From Candidatus Fredericiella danica (GTDB lineage Bacteria; Chloroflexota; Anaerolineae; Caldilineales; Caldilineaceae), in the NCBI GenBank assembly GCA_016713335.1, contig JADJPH010000039.1, positions 1-64,000 on the forward strand: a stretch of 64,000 nt of DNA, written 5' to 3'. Shown in pieces: positions 1 to 7,237 of the stretch. Made by a program: the position numbers and the translations under genes. How positions within the stretch are numbered: the first letter of the stretch is position 1; every line of letters starts with the position of its first letter. The notes below the pieces were generated by a model. That model worked only from the letters and a program-made list of their open reading frames with translations, did no database searches and had not been told where the DNA came from.

Positions 1-857
1 ACGCTGGTTTGGCGGCGGTCGGGGCCGGCGTTGAATTGAAGGAAGTCATCTGACCAATGGCGTTGCGTTGGGCAGGGAGGCCATCGCCGCTATCCGCGAC
101 GCTGGGATGGCGATCTGCATTTCGCTGGACGGTATTGGTGCAGTGCACGACGCGCAGCACCCGCTTGCCAGCGGGCGTGGAGAGTTTTTGCGGCGGTGGC
201 AAAGGTCGATTGATCGCTGCCTGGCGCACGGGCTGCGTCAAGCCTCTCCATCACCGTTACCCAAGAAGTGTGGCGCACCTGGTTGATGTTGTCCGCTGCG
301 CGCTATAACGATCTCTACTTCAACCTAAACCGCGTGAAGTGGGCTGCACCGCAGCGCCGAGGATACGGGTTCCGGATGCAGCCCTGATCGACGGGTGTAC
401 CGCACGGCTGCCATTGCCACCGAGCTTCCCCGTCACCGTCTGATTGACGGCCTGCTTGACCGCGTGGCGCTGAATCAGCCCCATGCAGGCGCATGGCAAG
501 CGGGCGAGAGTTATCTGGTGATTGATCCGACCGGGCGCATTGCTGCCTGCCAGATGGAACTGGAGCAGCCGGTGACCGATCTCACCAGCGCTGACCCCGC
601 TATCGGCGGTACCCGGACGATGCAGACACCTGGCGCGTGCAATCGGGTGCCGCGCAATGCGTGTTCCGGGCTGCGTCTGGCAACACTGGTGCGCTGGCGG
701 CTGCCCGTTGCTCGCACAGCATTCACCAGATGGGCGCAGCCCCTATTGTGTCGTCTACAAAGCGTTACTCCCGGACCTCATTCGGCGAAGCGCTCCGGCT
801 GTTACGGTGGGAGAGTTTCCGCGGCCTGAGTTGCCCGCTCAAAATAAGACGTGTTGA
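1..857 (+). pseudogene. Radical SAM/SPASM protein, 3' part, frameshifted
   Basis: This is the C-terminal part of a radical SAM protein entering from the left edge; the iron-sulfur CxxxCxxC motif would lie upstream and is not seen. Frame 2 reads LTNGVALGREAIAAI and then ISLDGIGAVHD, typical of the radical SAM barrel. A second frame (about 395-600) continues with ESYLVIDPTGRIAACQMELEQP, and a third (657-857) ends in a SPASM-type auxiliary cluster motif, CVWQHWCAGGCPLLAQHSPDG, then SPYCVVYKALLPDLIRR. At least two shifts join the pieces. Proteins of this class often modify short peptides or enzymes; the substrate here is unknown. It is followed by a hairpin terminator. The shifts may be sequence errors, as elsewhere in the window, or true decay. 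Confidence 0.7.
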
Positions 858-860
858 CCG

Positions 861-890
861 GACGGTGGTCCACCACCGTCGGTTTCTTTC
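861..890 (+). terminator. Hairpin terminator after the radical SAM gene
   Basis: GACGGTGGT (861-869) pairs with ACCACCGTC (872-880) and is followed by GGTTTCTTTC. It lies a few bases after the stop of the radical SAM reading frame. Confidence 0.6.
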
Positions 891-1025
891 AGTGAGCGAG
901 CGGTGAGATTGCGTTGAGCAGTGCACGATGTTGCATTAAGTTGGCGCACAGCCAGTCGTGGCGAATCAGTAGCAAACCCGCAATCGAGGTTGTCTGAGAC
1001 TCGCAGGAGCACGCCGCTGACGCTC

Positions 1026-1034
1026 TGTTATGCT
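1026..1034 (+). promoter_or_regulatory. Extended -10 promoter, cassette A
   Basis: TGTTATGCT fits an extended -10 element (TGnTATnnT). The same element stands in front of cassettes B (1714) and C (2392), each preceded by TC. No convincing -35 is visible. The stretch from 891 to this point shows no gene. Confidence 0.4.
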
Positions 1035-1107
1035 GCAGCCAAATGTAGAAATCCCAGATTGACCGACTCAATCCAACCAGACTCTTAACGAAAGGCCAGG
1101 TGAGACA

Positions 1108-1238
1108 ATGAAACCATATTAATGTTGATGCTCCCCTTCTTGATGATCGTTGTGATGATCGGCGCCGCGACTGGCAACGAGCGACGGGGGCGATCCCCCA
1201 CGACGACGGTCTTCATCGATCAACGCAAAGACACTTAG
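1108..1238 (+). CDS. Tiny membrane peptide, cassette A copy (frameshifted near its start)
   Basis: The purine-rich GGTGAGACA precedes ATG 1108, but that frame stops after four codons; an open frame from ATG 1122 to TAG 1238 gives 38 residues. With one base added the product is about 43 residues, the same length as the peptide at 2468-2599. Both have a hydrophobic helix (here LPFLMIVVMIGAA), then a GN-R segment and a C-terminal P-T-x-x-x-x-I-D-x-R motif (SPTTTVFIDQR). Upstream and downstream DNA also aligns with cassette C, so the two are paralogous. Function is not recognised; a single-helix membrane peptide is the only safe statement. Confidence 0.5.
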
Positions 1239-1330
1239 CACAGGATGATGAAGTGCTTGTGGCGCATAGAGCCAGCGCCAGCACCTTTGGAGTACATCCG
1301 TGAAGTTGATTGTTATCGGAAGGAGGTCCG

Positions 1331-1386
1331 ATGTCCCGCTCGCATTGAAGCACCATGGACCAAATCGCTCACCGCCGCTGGTATAA
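1331..1386 (+). CDS. Tiny proline-containing peptide, cassette A copy (frameshifted)
   Basis: A strong ribosome site, AAGGAGG (1319-1325), precedes ATG 1331. The frame from that ATG stops after five codons, but the +2 frame reads VPLALKHHGPNRSPPLV and ends at TAA 1386. The matching peptide in cassette C (2694-2747) is MVPTQPKRHAPNRSPPL, and the DNA aligns with a base missing right after the ATG here. The shared ending NRSPPL in two diverged copies suggests that the coding capacity is real. Function unknown. Confidence 0.4.
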
Positions 1387-1466
1387 TCCGCGCCAACGCA
1401 CTATGTGAGCCGGAATTATCGGAAAGGGGTCCTAGCTGGCTCCGGCACAACTGAATACTCAACAGC

Positions 1467-1488
1467 GAACCGGCTGTATGGCCGGTTC
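1467..1488 (+). terminator. Hairpin ending cassette A
   Basis: GAACCGGC, loop TGTATG, GCCGGTTC, followed by ATGTTTC. The same design closes cassettes B (1921-1954) and C (2828-2849). It is preceded by a purine-rich AAAGGGG and by a segment similar in all three cassettes. From 1489 to about 1700 no gene is seen. Confidence 0.5.
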
Positions 1489-1713
1489 ATGTTTCATGCG
1501 TCGCCGAATGTCGAGATGACGGATGTTCCTAAAGATTTCAGGCGGCGCTCGTCGTTGGCACGGCTGATGCAGTGGGTGGTTGGCGAAGGGCAGGTGTGTT
1601 TGGTGAGGATGCGGTGAGGAAGTGCTGAGCAACTGCTGGAGTGCAAGTAAAGTGATGGTGGTGCACCTGCGACCAAAGTGCGCCACACCAGCACGAAACC
1701 GTGCGCCGATGTC

Positions 1714-1722
1714 TGCTATCCT
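1714..1722 (+). promoter_or_regulatory. Extended -10 promoter, cassette B
   Basis: TGCTATCCT matches the extended -10 of cassettes A and C. It stands about 55 bases before the peptide start at 1777. Cassette B lacks the membrane peptide gene found in A and C, so its promoter is directly followed by the short-peptide segment. Confidence 0.45.
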
Positions 1723-1776
1723 ATAGACACAGGCAACAAAGTCAATCGATGAGAAAAGAACCAGAAAGGAGAACCG

Positions 1777-1833
1777 ATGCCGCAGTCGCAAACCCCGCAA
1801 GATTCCCGAACACGGTCCCCGCCGGGGAGTTGA
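1777..1833 (+). CDS. Tiny proline-containing peptide, cassette B copy
   Basis: AAAGGAG five bases upstream of ATG 1777 is a near-ideal ribosome site. The product is MPQSQTPQDSRTRSPPGS, 18 residues, resembling MVPTQPKRHAPNRSPPL of cassette C in length, polarity and the RSPP ending. An overlapping frame from ATG 1749 (41 residues, to 1874) is also open, but its start has no good ribosome site. A second purine-rich AAAAGGAG follows at about 1884. Function unknown; a regulatory RNA that merely contains ribosome-site-like motifs is the alternative. Confidence 0.4.
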   Translation: MPQSQTPQDSRTRSPPGS

Positions 1834-1920
1834 CAGCAGAAGTGACGCACGACGGCGTATGCGAAATAAGGTAAGGTGTAGCGAAAAGGAGCAGTGTAGG
1901 ATTGGCAAACCGAATAACAA

Positions 1921-1954
1921 CAAACAAACCAGTCTGAACGGCTGGTTTGTTTGT
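1921..1954 (+). terminator. Hairpin ending cassette B
   Basis: CAAACAAACCAG at 1921-1932 pairs with CTGGTTTGTTTG closing at about 1953. It occupies the same place relative to upstream elements as the hairpins at 1467 and 2828. Confidence 0.6.
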
Positions 1955-2092
1955 GTTAACGCTAGTTTGATCCCCTCGATTCCTGCGGTAGATGTCCGCT
2001 GCTCGCTCTGTATACTCTGACGAACGCCGCCTATATTGTACCTTCGATCAGGCGCTTCTCCTGACCTCACTCGTTTCTTAACGGAATCCACG

Positions 2093-2221
2093 ATGAAACA
2101 CGCAGATGTCCGGCAGGAATTCCATGCTAGATCTCATGTTGGAGTTAGTTTAGGGGCTCCACTTACTTCGTTGGGGAAGTTCCCGCTGCTTGAATTGCCT
2201 GACCAGCAATTGCAGCAATGA
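2093..2221 (+). CDS. Unrecognised 42-residue peptide
   Basis: ATG 2093 to TGA 2221 encodes a polar peptide beginning MKHADVRQEFHARS and ending GKFPLLELPDQQLQQ. The ribosome site is weak (ACGGAA). The ending LELPDQQLQQ resembles the C-terminal part of leader sequences of ribosomally made, modified peptides, where an LPDEELEQ-like stretch precedes the core; here the frame stops immediately afterwards. Given the indels common in this window, a lost core in another frame is possible. It lies between cassettes B and C and is followed by a perfect palindrome. No homologue is recognised. Confidence 0.4.
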   Translation: MKHADVRQEFHARSHVGVSLGAPLTSLGKFPLLELPDQQLQQ

Positions 2222-2249
2222 CCGGACTCCGGTGCACCGGAGCCCGGTC
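2220..2249 (+). terminator. Palindromic hairpin after the 42-residue peptide
   Basis: CTCCGGTGCACCGGAG (2227-2242) is a perfect palindrome nested in GACCGG/CCGGTC. No T-run follows, so it is a hairpin in terminator position rather than a classical terminator. The segment from 2250 to 2390 shows nothing else. Confidence 0.4.
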
Positions 2250-2391
2250 TCCGTTCTGGTGAGCCAACCGTGAGTTTGTACTGAGCCAGCTCCCATGCAT
2301 CACTGACCCCACATCTAACCAACTGTGTCTTCCATGTCGGCTTTCTGCCAATAAAACGCCATCATATTGCGATGGCGCCGCTCCGCCGTTC

Positions 2392-2400
2392 TGCTATTCT
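2392..2400 (+). promoter_or_regulatory. Extended -10 promoter, cassette C
   Basis: TGCTATTCT fits the same extended -10 pattern as cassettes A and B. It also forms the left arm of a small inverted repeat (CTGCTA/TAGCAG). Confidence 0.45.
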
Positions 2401-2467
2401 TTTCTTAGCAGTAGAGAACGCAGTACGAGACCCAATCCAATCCCAACCGAAAGGCAAAGGTGTGACC

Positions 2468-2599
2468 ATGGAAGCGCTACTATTGTTGTTCATCCTGATC
2501 GTGGTTCTTATCTCCTTGCTGAGCGGCCATTCCGGCAACAATCGCGACGTTGATCCTTCACCCACGATGATCATCATCGACCGTCGCAACAGTTCGTAG
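2468..2599 (+). CDS. Tiny membrane peptide, cassette C copy
   Basis: This intact copy has 43 residues: an N-terminal hydrophobic helix (about residues 3-20, LLLLFILIVVLISLLSG within it), a polar GNNRD region, and PSPTMIIIDRRNSS at the C terminus. AAAGGTGTGACC upstream is the presumed ribosome site. The paralogue at 1108-1238 keeps the helix, the GN-R segment and the P-T-x4-I-D-x-R motif despite extensive base change, which supports translation. A single-pass peptide with an acidic/basic tail could be a small membrane regulator, a type I toxin-like peptide or part of a motor complex; none is proven. Confidence 0.6.
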   Translation: MEALLLLFILIVVLISLLSGHSGNNRDVDPSPTMIIIDRRNSS

Positions 2600-2693
2600 T
2601 TTCGCTTGAACCCGAATCGGTCAAAACGCCGGAACACGGCGTGTGGAGTCGCTACTCGAAACAACCCGTTGATTGAGACTGAAAGGAGGCCCG

Positions 2694-2747
2694 ATGGTTC
2701 CCACGCAGCCCAAACGACACGCACCCAACCGTTCACCGCCGTTGTGA
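2694..2747 (+). CDS. Tiny proline-containing peptide, cassette C copy
   Basis: GAAAGGAGG stands just upstream of ATG 2694. The product is MVPTQPKRHAPNRSPPL (17 residues). It follows the membrane peptide by about 95 bases, and the same two-gene order occurs in cassette A. A further ATG at 2776 opens a 12-codon frame (MTRKENSIAPAN) spanning another AAAGGAG. Function unknown. Confidence 0.45.
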   Translation: MVPTQPKRHAPNRSPPL

Positions 2748-2827
2748 ACGACGCCATCGCACGCCAGAAGCCAGTATGACCAGAAAGGAGAACTCAATCG
2801 CACCGGCAAATTGAATACGAAATCCAC

Positions 2828-2849
2828 GAACCGGCCGCCAGGCCGGTTC
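2828..2849 (+). terminator. Hairpin ending cassette C
   Basis: GAACCGGCC, short loop, GGCCGGTTC, then GACGTTTCCTCC. It matches the cassette A hairpin in stem sequence. Confidence 0.55.
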
Positions 2850-2957
2850 GACGTTTCCTCCTCTTTATCGCCTTCTTCCTATCGCTGTGCCCAAACTCAC
2901 CTGCCTTCACGCTCGCGGTTGGTCGCGGCGTCAGCAAAGGCGCAATTCCATCGATTC

Positions 2958-2999
2958 GAACAAATGTTCTGAATGTAGTTGACTTTAGAACAAATGTTC
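2958..2999 (+). promoter_or_regulatory. Two LexA-type SOS boxes
   Basis: GAACAAATGTTC occurs at 2958-2969 and again at 2988-2999, 30 bp centre to centre (about three helical turns). GAAC-N4-GTTC is the Gram-positive-type LexA box, which has also been reported for a green non-sulfur bacterium (Dehalococcoides). The second box fills the spacer of the promoter at 2979-3007, so a bound repressor would block RNA polymerase. A phage-type repressor with similar specificity is the alternative. Confidence 0.75.
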
Positions 3000-3007
3000 T
3001 GTACAAT
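2979..3007 (+). promoter_or_regulatory. Sigma-70 promoter of the FtsK-like operon
   Basis: TTGACT (2979-2984), a 17-base spacer and TACAAT (3002-3007). It is among the best -35/-10 pairs in the window and lies about 30 bases before the start codon at 3040. Confidence 0.75.
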
Positions 3008-3039
3008 AATACCGATCCTACAATCTGGAGTCACCGACG

Positions 3040-4092
3040 ATGGCCGTCACCCGCAATGACCTGGATCGCCAGGCGGATTCCATCGAGGCTGTGTTTCACC
3101 GGCATAAGTTGCCGGGACATGTCCTCGGCGGGGTAGTGACGCCGCGATTCATCCAATATAAAATACACGCCGATCCTGGCGCCAAGGTCAGTAAGTTCCT
3201 GGGCGTCAGTGAAGAACTCGCTCTTGCCCTGGGCAGTTCAAAGGTGCGGGTGGTGCGCGATGGCGCTTTTATCCATGTGGAGGTGCCGCGCACAACCTCG
3301 GACCCGGTGCGGCTGTGGCCACTCTCCGAGAGCCTGCCGGAGTTGCCTGCCTTCACGGCAATCCTGGGGATCGAGGAGTCGGGGAAACCGCTCCTGCTGC
3401 GGCTGCCGTCGCCCGATGTCGTGCATGTTATGGTGGCCGGCACCACCGGGAGCGGTAAAACCGCCCTGGCCCGGACCATCCTGGCGTCGCTGGCGATGCG
3501 CAATACGCCGGACGCCCTCAAGATCGTGCTGATCGACCCCAAGGGCCGCGGTTTCGCCGGGATCAGCCGCATGCCACATGTGAAGGCTGCGGTCCTGGGG
3601 GAAGCGGATGATACCATCGCCCTCCTCAAGAGCCTGGTGCGCGAGATGGAGCGCCGGGACCGGGCACGGGAGAGCCGTCCCCTTGTGGTCATCGCCATCG
3701 ATGAATTGGCCGATCTGCTCCAAACTGGGGGCAAGGAAGCCGAGCAGGCCATCACCCGGCTCGCCCAGCGCGGCCGCGAGGCGGGTCTGCATTTGCTCGC
3801 CTGTACGCAAAAGCCCAGTGCGAGCTTGATCGGGACGGCAGTCAAAGCCAACTTCCCGGTCCGTTTGGTTGGGGCGGTCGCCTCCCGCGACGAGGCCCGC
3901 TATGCTGCCGGCATGGCAGACAGCGGCGCCGAGCAGTTGCAGGGCAAAGGCGACTTTCTATTGGTGGTGCGCGGCGAAGCCATCCGGTTTCAAGCCGCAT
4001 GGTTGGACGAACAGGCCCAGGCGACCGCACTCGCCAGGCCTGATTCGGCCAAACTGGCGCTCGTTGGATCAAATCGAAAGGGTGTAGGGTGA
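3040..4092 (+). CDS. FtsK/SpoIIIE-type DNA translocase, short soluble form
   Basis: This 350-residue protein belongs to the FtsK/SpoIIIE ATPase family that pumps double-stranded DNA. Residues about 30-85 resemble the FtsK alpha domain (TPRFIQYKIHADPG). The motor follows, with Walker A GTTGSGKT at 134-141 and Walker B VVIAIDELADL at about 216-226. It lacks the N-terminal membrane anchor of chromosomal FtsK and the C-terminal winged-helix gamma domain. Its stop codon overlaps the start of a small membrane protein that might provide the anchor in trans. Comparable short FtsK-like proteins drive transfer in actinomycete integrative elements; no integrase or replicase is visible here. The promoter carries two SOS boxes, so induction by DNA damage is expected. 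Confidence 0.85.
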   Translation: MAVTRNDLDRQADSIEAVFHRHKLPGHVLGGVVTPRFIQYKIHADPGAKVSKFLGVSEELALALGSSKVRVVRDGAFIHVEVPRTTSDPVRLWPLSESLPELPAFTAILGIEESGKPLLLRLPSPDVVHVMVAGTTGSGKTALARTILASLAMRNTPDALKIVLIDPKGRGFAGISRMPHVKAAVLGEADDTIALLKSLVREMERRDRARESRPLVVIAIDELADLLQTGGKEAEQAITRLAQRGREAGLHLLACTQKPSASLIGTAVKANFPVRLVGAVASRDEARYAAGMADSGAEQLQGKGDFLLVVRGEAIRFQAAWLDEQAQATALARPDSAKLALVGSNRKGVG

Positions 4093-4501
4093 TGCGAGCA
4101 TTGTTTGCAGGTGTGCTTTTGATGATCTGCGCCGTGGGAGCATGGCGTGTGGCGACGGTGATCAGCCCCGACGCGGTCAGTATGGCGGTCGGGATGCTCT
4201 TCGGCGTGCTCGCAGGCATTCCGACAGCGTTGTTGATGCTCGCCTCCGCAGGCGGCGCGACCGCGACGATGACGAGCGCGACGGTGAGGACGCCCGCTAC
4301 CGCGGCGCACCGGCCTACCCCTTCCAGCCACCGGTCATCGTGGTTGCCGGCGGTCAGCCGCAGCAATTGCCGGCCGACCCGAATCTGGTCACGCCTGCGC
4401 CGATCTATCCGGCCGCCAATGCGCAGGCATGGAGCGGAGGACAGGGTGGGAATCGGGTGTATCGGCTGGTGGGAGAGCAGGAGGAGTGGCTTGAGCGGTA
4501 A
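4092..4501 (+). CDS. Small membrane protein downstream of the FtsK-like motor (frameshifted)
   Basis: ATG 4092 overlaps the TGA of the upstream gene (TGATG), implying translational coupling. The first frame gives two hydrophobic segments (about residues 3-22 and 30-52, ending GIPTALLMLAS). Near 4250 the reading moves to another frame that reads RRRRDRDDDERDGEDA, then a proline/glutamine-rich stretch (PAYPFQPPVIVVAGGQPQQL), and ends VYRLVGEQEEWLER at TAA 4501. The combined protein of about 136 residues has two membrane helices and a charged cytosolic tail. It could anchor the soluble motor. No family is recognised. Confidence 0.6.
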
Positions 4502-4520
4502 ATAGGGAGACGGGGGAAAA

Positions 4521-4566
4521 GATCAACGCGGAGGCGCGGAGTTTGCGCGGAGGACGCGGAGAGTGA
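4521..4566. repeat. Dispersed CGCGGAG repeat, forward copy
   Basis: GATCAACGCGGAGGCGCGGA and following bases. Related copies lie at 4760-4806 (reverse), 5427-5475 (forward), 5531-5583 (reverse) and 13049-13101 (forward), all in gaps between genes. Confidence 0.8.
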
Positions 4567-4642
4567 AGGGGAGGGATTTCTGCGAAGGTGCAGGAACTGG
4601 TCGGAACAGAACATTGGTTGATAATCAACTGTCAATTCCCGA

Positions 4643-4658
4643 GGGGGGGGGGGGGGGG
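4643..4658. repeat. Run of about 16 G
   Basis: A poly-G tract in the gap before the RidA gene. Its length is probably unreliable. Just before it, TTGATAATCAAC and CAATTCCCGAG resemble the palindrome at 29256-29350. Confidence 0.8.
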
Positions 4659-4759
4659 TGGTTCAGTGCCGATGCCGGTATGTGTGAATGGCCCCGCCAG
4701 GCGAGGTTGTGACCTAGGCCCCAAGGATAGTTCGGGATTGGCTGTTGGTTGTTTTTCTT

Positions 4760-4806
4760 TCTCTCTCTCCGCGTTTTCTCCGCAACTCCGCGCCTCCGCG
4801 TTGAAA
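4760..4806. repeat. Dispersed CGCGGAG repeat, reverse copy
   Basis: CTCTCTCCGCGTTTTCTCCG and on to CCTCCGCGTTGA. It faces the forward copy at 4521, so the pair forms a loose inverted repeat around about 190 bases that hold no gene. Confidence 0.8.
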
Positions 4807-4898
4807 GTCTTGTTGTCCCCGCGAGACTTCTCTCGCTGCGCGATAGGGTGTATGCTTCCCCTCATGCGACTCAATTTCCTCAGTAAGGAACATACTCT

Positions 4899-5366
4899 AT
4901 GACGATCGATGAACGCCTGGCCGAGCTCGGGATCGAATTGCCGGAGGCGCCCAAAGCGGTGGGTAAGTATGTACTGTCCGTGCAGACGGGCAATCTGCTC
5001 TATACGTCGGGCATCGGCCCGCAGCGCGATGGGCAATTCCCGTATCAGGGACATCTCGGCTCGGAATTGACGATTGAAGAAGGGCAGGCGGCGGCACGGC
5101 TCTGCATGCTGAACCTGCTCAGTCTGATCCGTGATGCGGTGGGCAGCCTGGATCGGGTGGCACGCGTGGTGAAGGTGCTGGGTTTTGTGGCAAGCGCGCC
5201 CGGCTTCGGCCAGCAGCCCTCGGTGATGAACGGCGCCTCGCAGTTACTGATAGACGTATTCGGAGAACGCGGCCGCCATGCGCGTTCTGCGATTGGCGTG
5301 AATGAACTGCCGCTCAACATCGCGGTGGAAATTGAGATGATCGTGGAACTCCTGCCACCGGCGTGA
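4899..5366 (+). CDS. RidA/YjgF/UK114 family protein
   Basis: A 155-residue member of the RidA superfamily, which hydrolyses reactive enamine/imine intermediates made by PLP enzymes, or acts on related small substrates. It is close to the usual length plus a short N-terminal extension. Conserved stretches are KYVLSVQTGNLLYTSGIGP near residue 23, ELTIEEGQAAARLCMLNLL, and the family-typical ending LPLNIAVEIEMIVEL. The ATG at 4899 follows AGTAAGGAAC. This is the longer RidA subgroup with NGASQLLIDVFGERGRHARSA; its exact substrate is not known. Threonine dehydratase, a source of RidA substrates, is encoded in the window but far away (44 kb). Confidence 0.9.
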   Translation: MTIDERLAELGIELPEAPKAVGKYVLSVQTGNLLYTSGIGPQRDGQFPYQGHLGSELTIEEGQAAARLCMLNLLSLIRDAVGSLDRVARVVKVLGFVASAPGFGQQPSVMNGASQLLIDVFGERGRHARSAIGVNELPLNIAVEIEMIVELLPPA

Positions 5367-5426
5367 TCGTGTGGTCCATACGCAACAAGCAAAGGCGACA
5401 CCCGCCAAGGGGAAGGCAGGGGGAAA

Positions 5427-5583
5427 ATGATCAACGCGGAGACGCGGAGTTGGTGCGGAGAGCGCGGAGAGGGGGAGGACGAAGTCCTCCGCAGGGGTAT
5501 CCACACCGCTCATCCCTTCATCTCTTCTTCCCTTCCTCCTCCGCGCTCTCCGCGCCCCTCCGCGTCTCCGCGTTGATCTTTTT
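5427..5583. repeat. Long inverted repeat built from two CGCGGAG repeats
   Basis: Left arm 5427-5475 starts GATCAACGCGGAGACGCGGA and the right arm 5531-5583 ends CGCGTCTCCGCGTTGATC, facing each other around about 55 bases. The arms could fold into a stable hairpin. A second repeat type, TGCGTCTCTGCGTCCCTGCG, follows at about 5600 and recurs near 7071. The rest of the 5367-5745 gap shows no gene. Confidence 0.85.
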
Positions 5584-5745
5584 TTCCCTCCGTCTTCCTC
5601 CCTGCGTCTCTGCGTCCCTGCGGGAGATTCTAGTTCTTGGCTTGATGCGTATTGGCGGCAAGCCTCACCTCGTGTTGGGCGGGTCACCGTGCTGCGCCTG
5701 CACCACCAAATCCGTTCCTTTGTGAATCGGCTGTAGTGCTTCGCA

Positions 5746-7070
5746 TTATTGCGTCAACCGATACACCACCCCGCTCGAAAGATCGGTTGCGTAGATCTCC
5801 CCGGCTTCGTCTTCACCAAAGGACGAGATGGTGTATCCGGTGCGCGCGAGCTCCAGGTTGTTCCAGCCACCGGCCCCGTCTGGCGCCAGCGCCCAAATCG
5901 TGCCGCTGCAATAATCACCGTAAAGTAGACGCCGTCCCAGGCCGGCTCGCTCGGACCACGGTAGATGTAGCCGCCGGTGATAGAACAATGCCCTTCGTGC
6001 GTGTATTGCGTGACCGGCAACTGTAGCCCCTCCGGGCTGCAATCGACTGACTGAAAACAGTCGAGACCCTCCATGATCGGCCAGCCGAAGTTCAGCCCCC
6101 CCTGTGATCCTGGCGCAACATAGTTGACTTCTTCGATCCAGTTCTGCCCCACGTCGGCGATGGTCAGCGCACCGGTGGCACGGTCAAAGCTGAAGCGCCA
6201 TGGATTGCGTAGCCCGACCGCCCAGACCTCATTTCCTACATCTTGACCGTTCCAATCGCTCGTAACCCATGGATTGTCGGCTGGGATGACATAGGTCTCA
6301 TCCGGATCGCTGGTCACGTCGATCCGCAGCATCTTGCCCAGGAGGGTCCCCGGGTTCTGACCGTTGCCAAAGCGGTCATTGGCCCGCGCCACCGTCACCC
6401 ATGCCAATGTACAACATCCCATCGGGGCCAAACGCCAGCATGCCGCCATTGTGATTGGGCGCAGGCTGGTCGATGGAGAGCATTGGCTGCGTGAGGCCGG
6501 ATCGGCGCGATCTGGGTTGTCGGCGGAACGCTGATAACGGGCGATGATGGTGTCGCCAATATCATTCGTGTAGTTAATATAGAAGTACCCCGACTCCGCA
6601 TAATCAGGCGCAAAGGCGAGACCCAGCAGCCCCTGTTCACTGGAACGGCTGACTGCGTCGCTGATGTCAAGGAATGGCGCCGGCAGGAGCTGGCCGTCCT
6701 TGAAGATGCGGATCTTGCCGGTCTTTTCCACGATGAACATCCGGCCGGAGCCATCCCCTGCATGGGTCACAAAGAGCGGTTGATCGAGCCCTTCCACGAC
6801 CGGTGTGAGGGTTAGCCGGATGCCGCTTAGGTCCGGTGCACTGCCCGCAGTTGCCGGCGTCGGCGTGGGCAACTGGACGTCCGCCGGGGATGCCGGCTCT
6901 GTTGCCGGCTCGACGGTGGTAGGCGCTTCGACGACCGTTGGTGCCGGAGCGACTGCGTCGGTGGGTGCGCTAGCCTGCGGCGCTGTACCCGCGCACGCCG
7001 TTAGCAGAACCGCAGCGGGAGATTTTTCTTCTCCACGCCGAATCGTCACTACAGCCAAGCCAAACACCAC
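5746..7070 (-). CDS. PQQ-dependent sugar dehydrogenase-like lipoprotein (glucose/sorbosone dehydrogenase family), frameshifted
   Basis: A beta-propeller protein of the glucose/sorbosone dehydrogenase family, probably oxidising sugars outside the cell. The N terminus has a lipobox-like LLTAC followed by a Pro/Thr/Ala-rich linker, then LDQPLFVTHAGDGSGRMFIV, GLLGLAFAPDY and AVGLRNPWRFSFDRATG. Three reading frames must be joined: a shift near 6400-6520 (the other frame holds SLTQPMLSIDQPAPNHNG-type sequence) and one near 5930, after which the last frame reads SSFGEDEAGEIYATDLSSG and stops at 5746. The start is uncertain because the signal peptide is imperfect and a TGCGTCTCTGCG repeat abuts it at 7071. 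Substrate is unknown. Confidence 0.8.
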
Positions 7071-7100
7071 TGCGTCTCTGCGTCCCTGCGCGAGTCTCTT
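7071..7100. repeat. Dispersed TGCGTCTCTGCG repeat
   Basis: CTGCGTCTCTGCGTCCCTGC, also seen near 5600 and, diverged (TTTGCGTCTTTGCGTCTTGG), at 9076-9100. All three lie next to gene ends. Confidence 0.7.
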
Positions 7101-7223
7101 CTGTATCCCTATGATAGCGGGACGCCGGGTTTGTGAAGGTGGCGCGGGTTCCAGAATTGGCGGGACGGCGGTCGTCTACCTTCTCTTAAGGCGGGATTGT
7201 TTGCCGCGTGCAATGGCCGCGGC

Positions 7224-7229
7224 TATAGT
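7224..7229 (+). promoter_or_regulatory. -10 element close to the ABC transporter start
   Basis: TATAGT ends only eight bases before ATG 7238, so transcription would start at or next to the start codon. A leaderless mRNA is inferred; no ribosome site is visible. Confidence 0.45.
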
Positions 7230-7237
7230 AGCAAACT

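Noticed and set aside
2372..2467. N-terminal extension of the cassette C membrane peptide from 2372
   Set aside because: It would cross the promoter element at 2392; the homologue in cassette A aligns only from the ATG at 2468.
3096..3851. 251-residue open frame antisense to the FtsK-like gene
   Set aside because: Ser/Arg-rich shadow; the plus-strand product has Walker A and B motifs.
4643..4658. G-run as a phase-variation tract
   Set aside because: It is not in or next to a promoter or coding start that it could switch, and homopolymer lengths here are unreliable.
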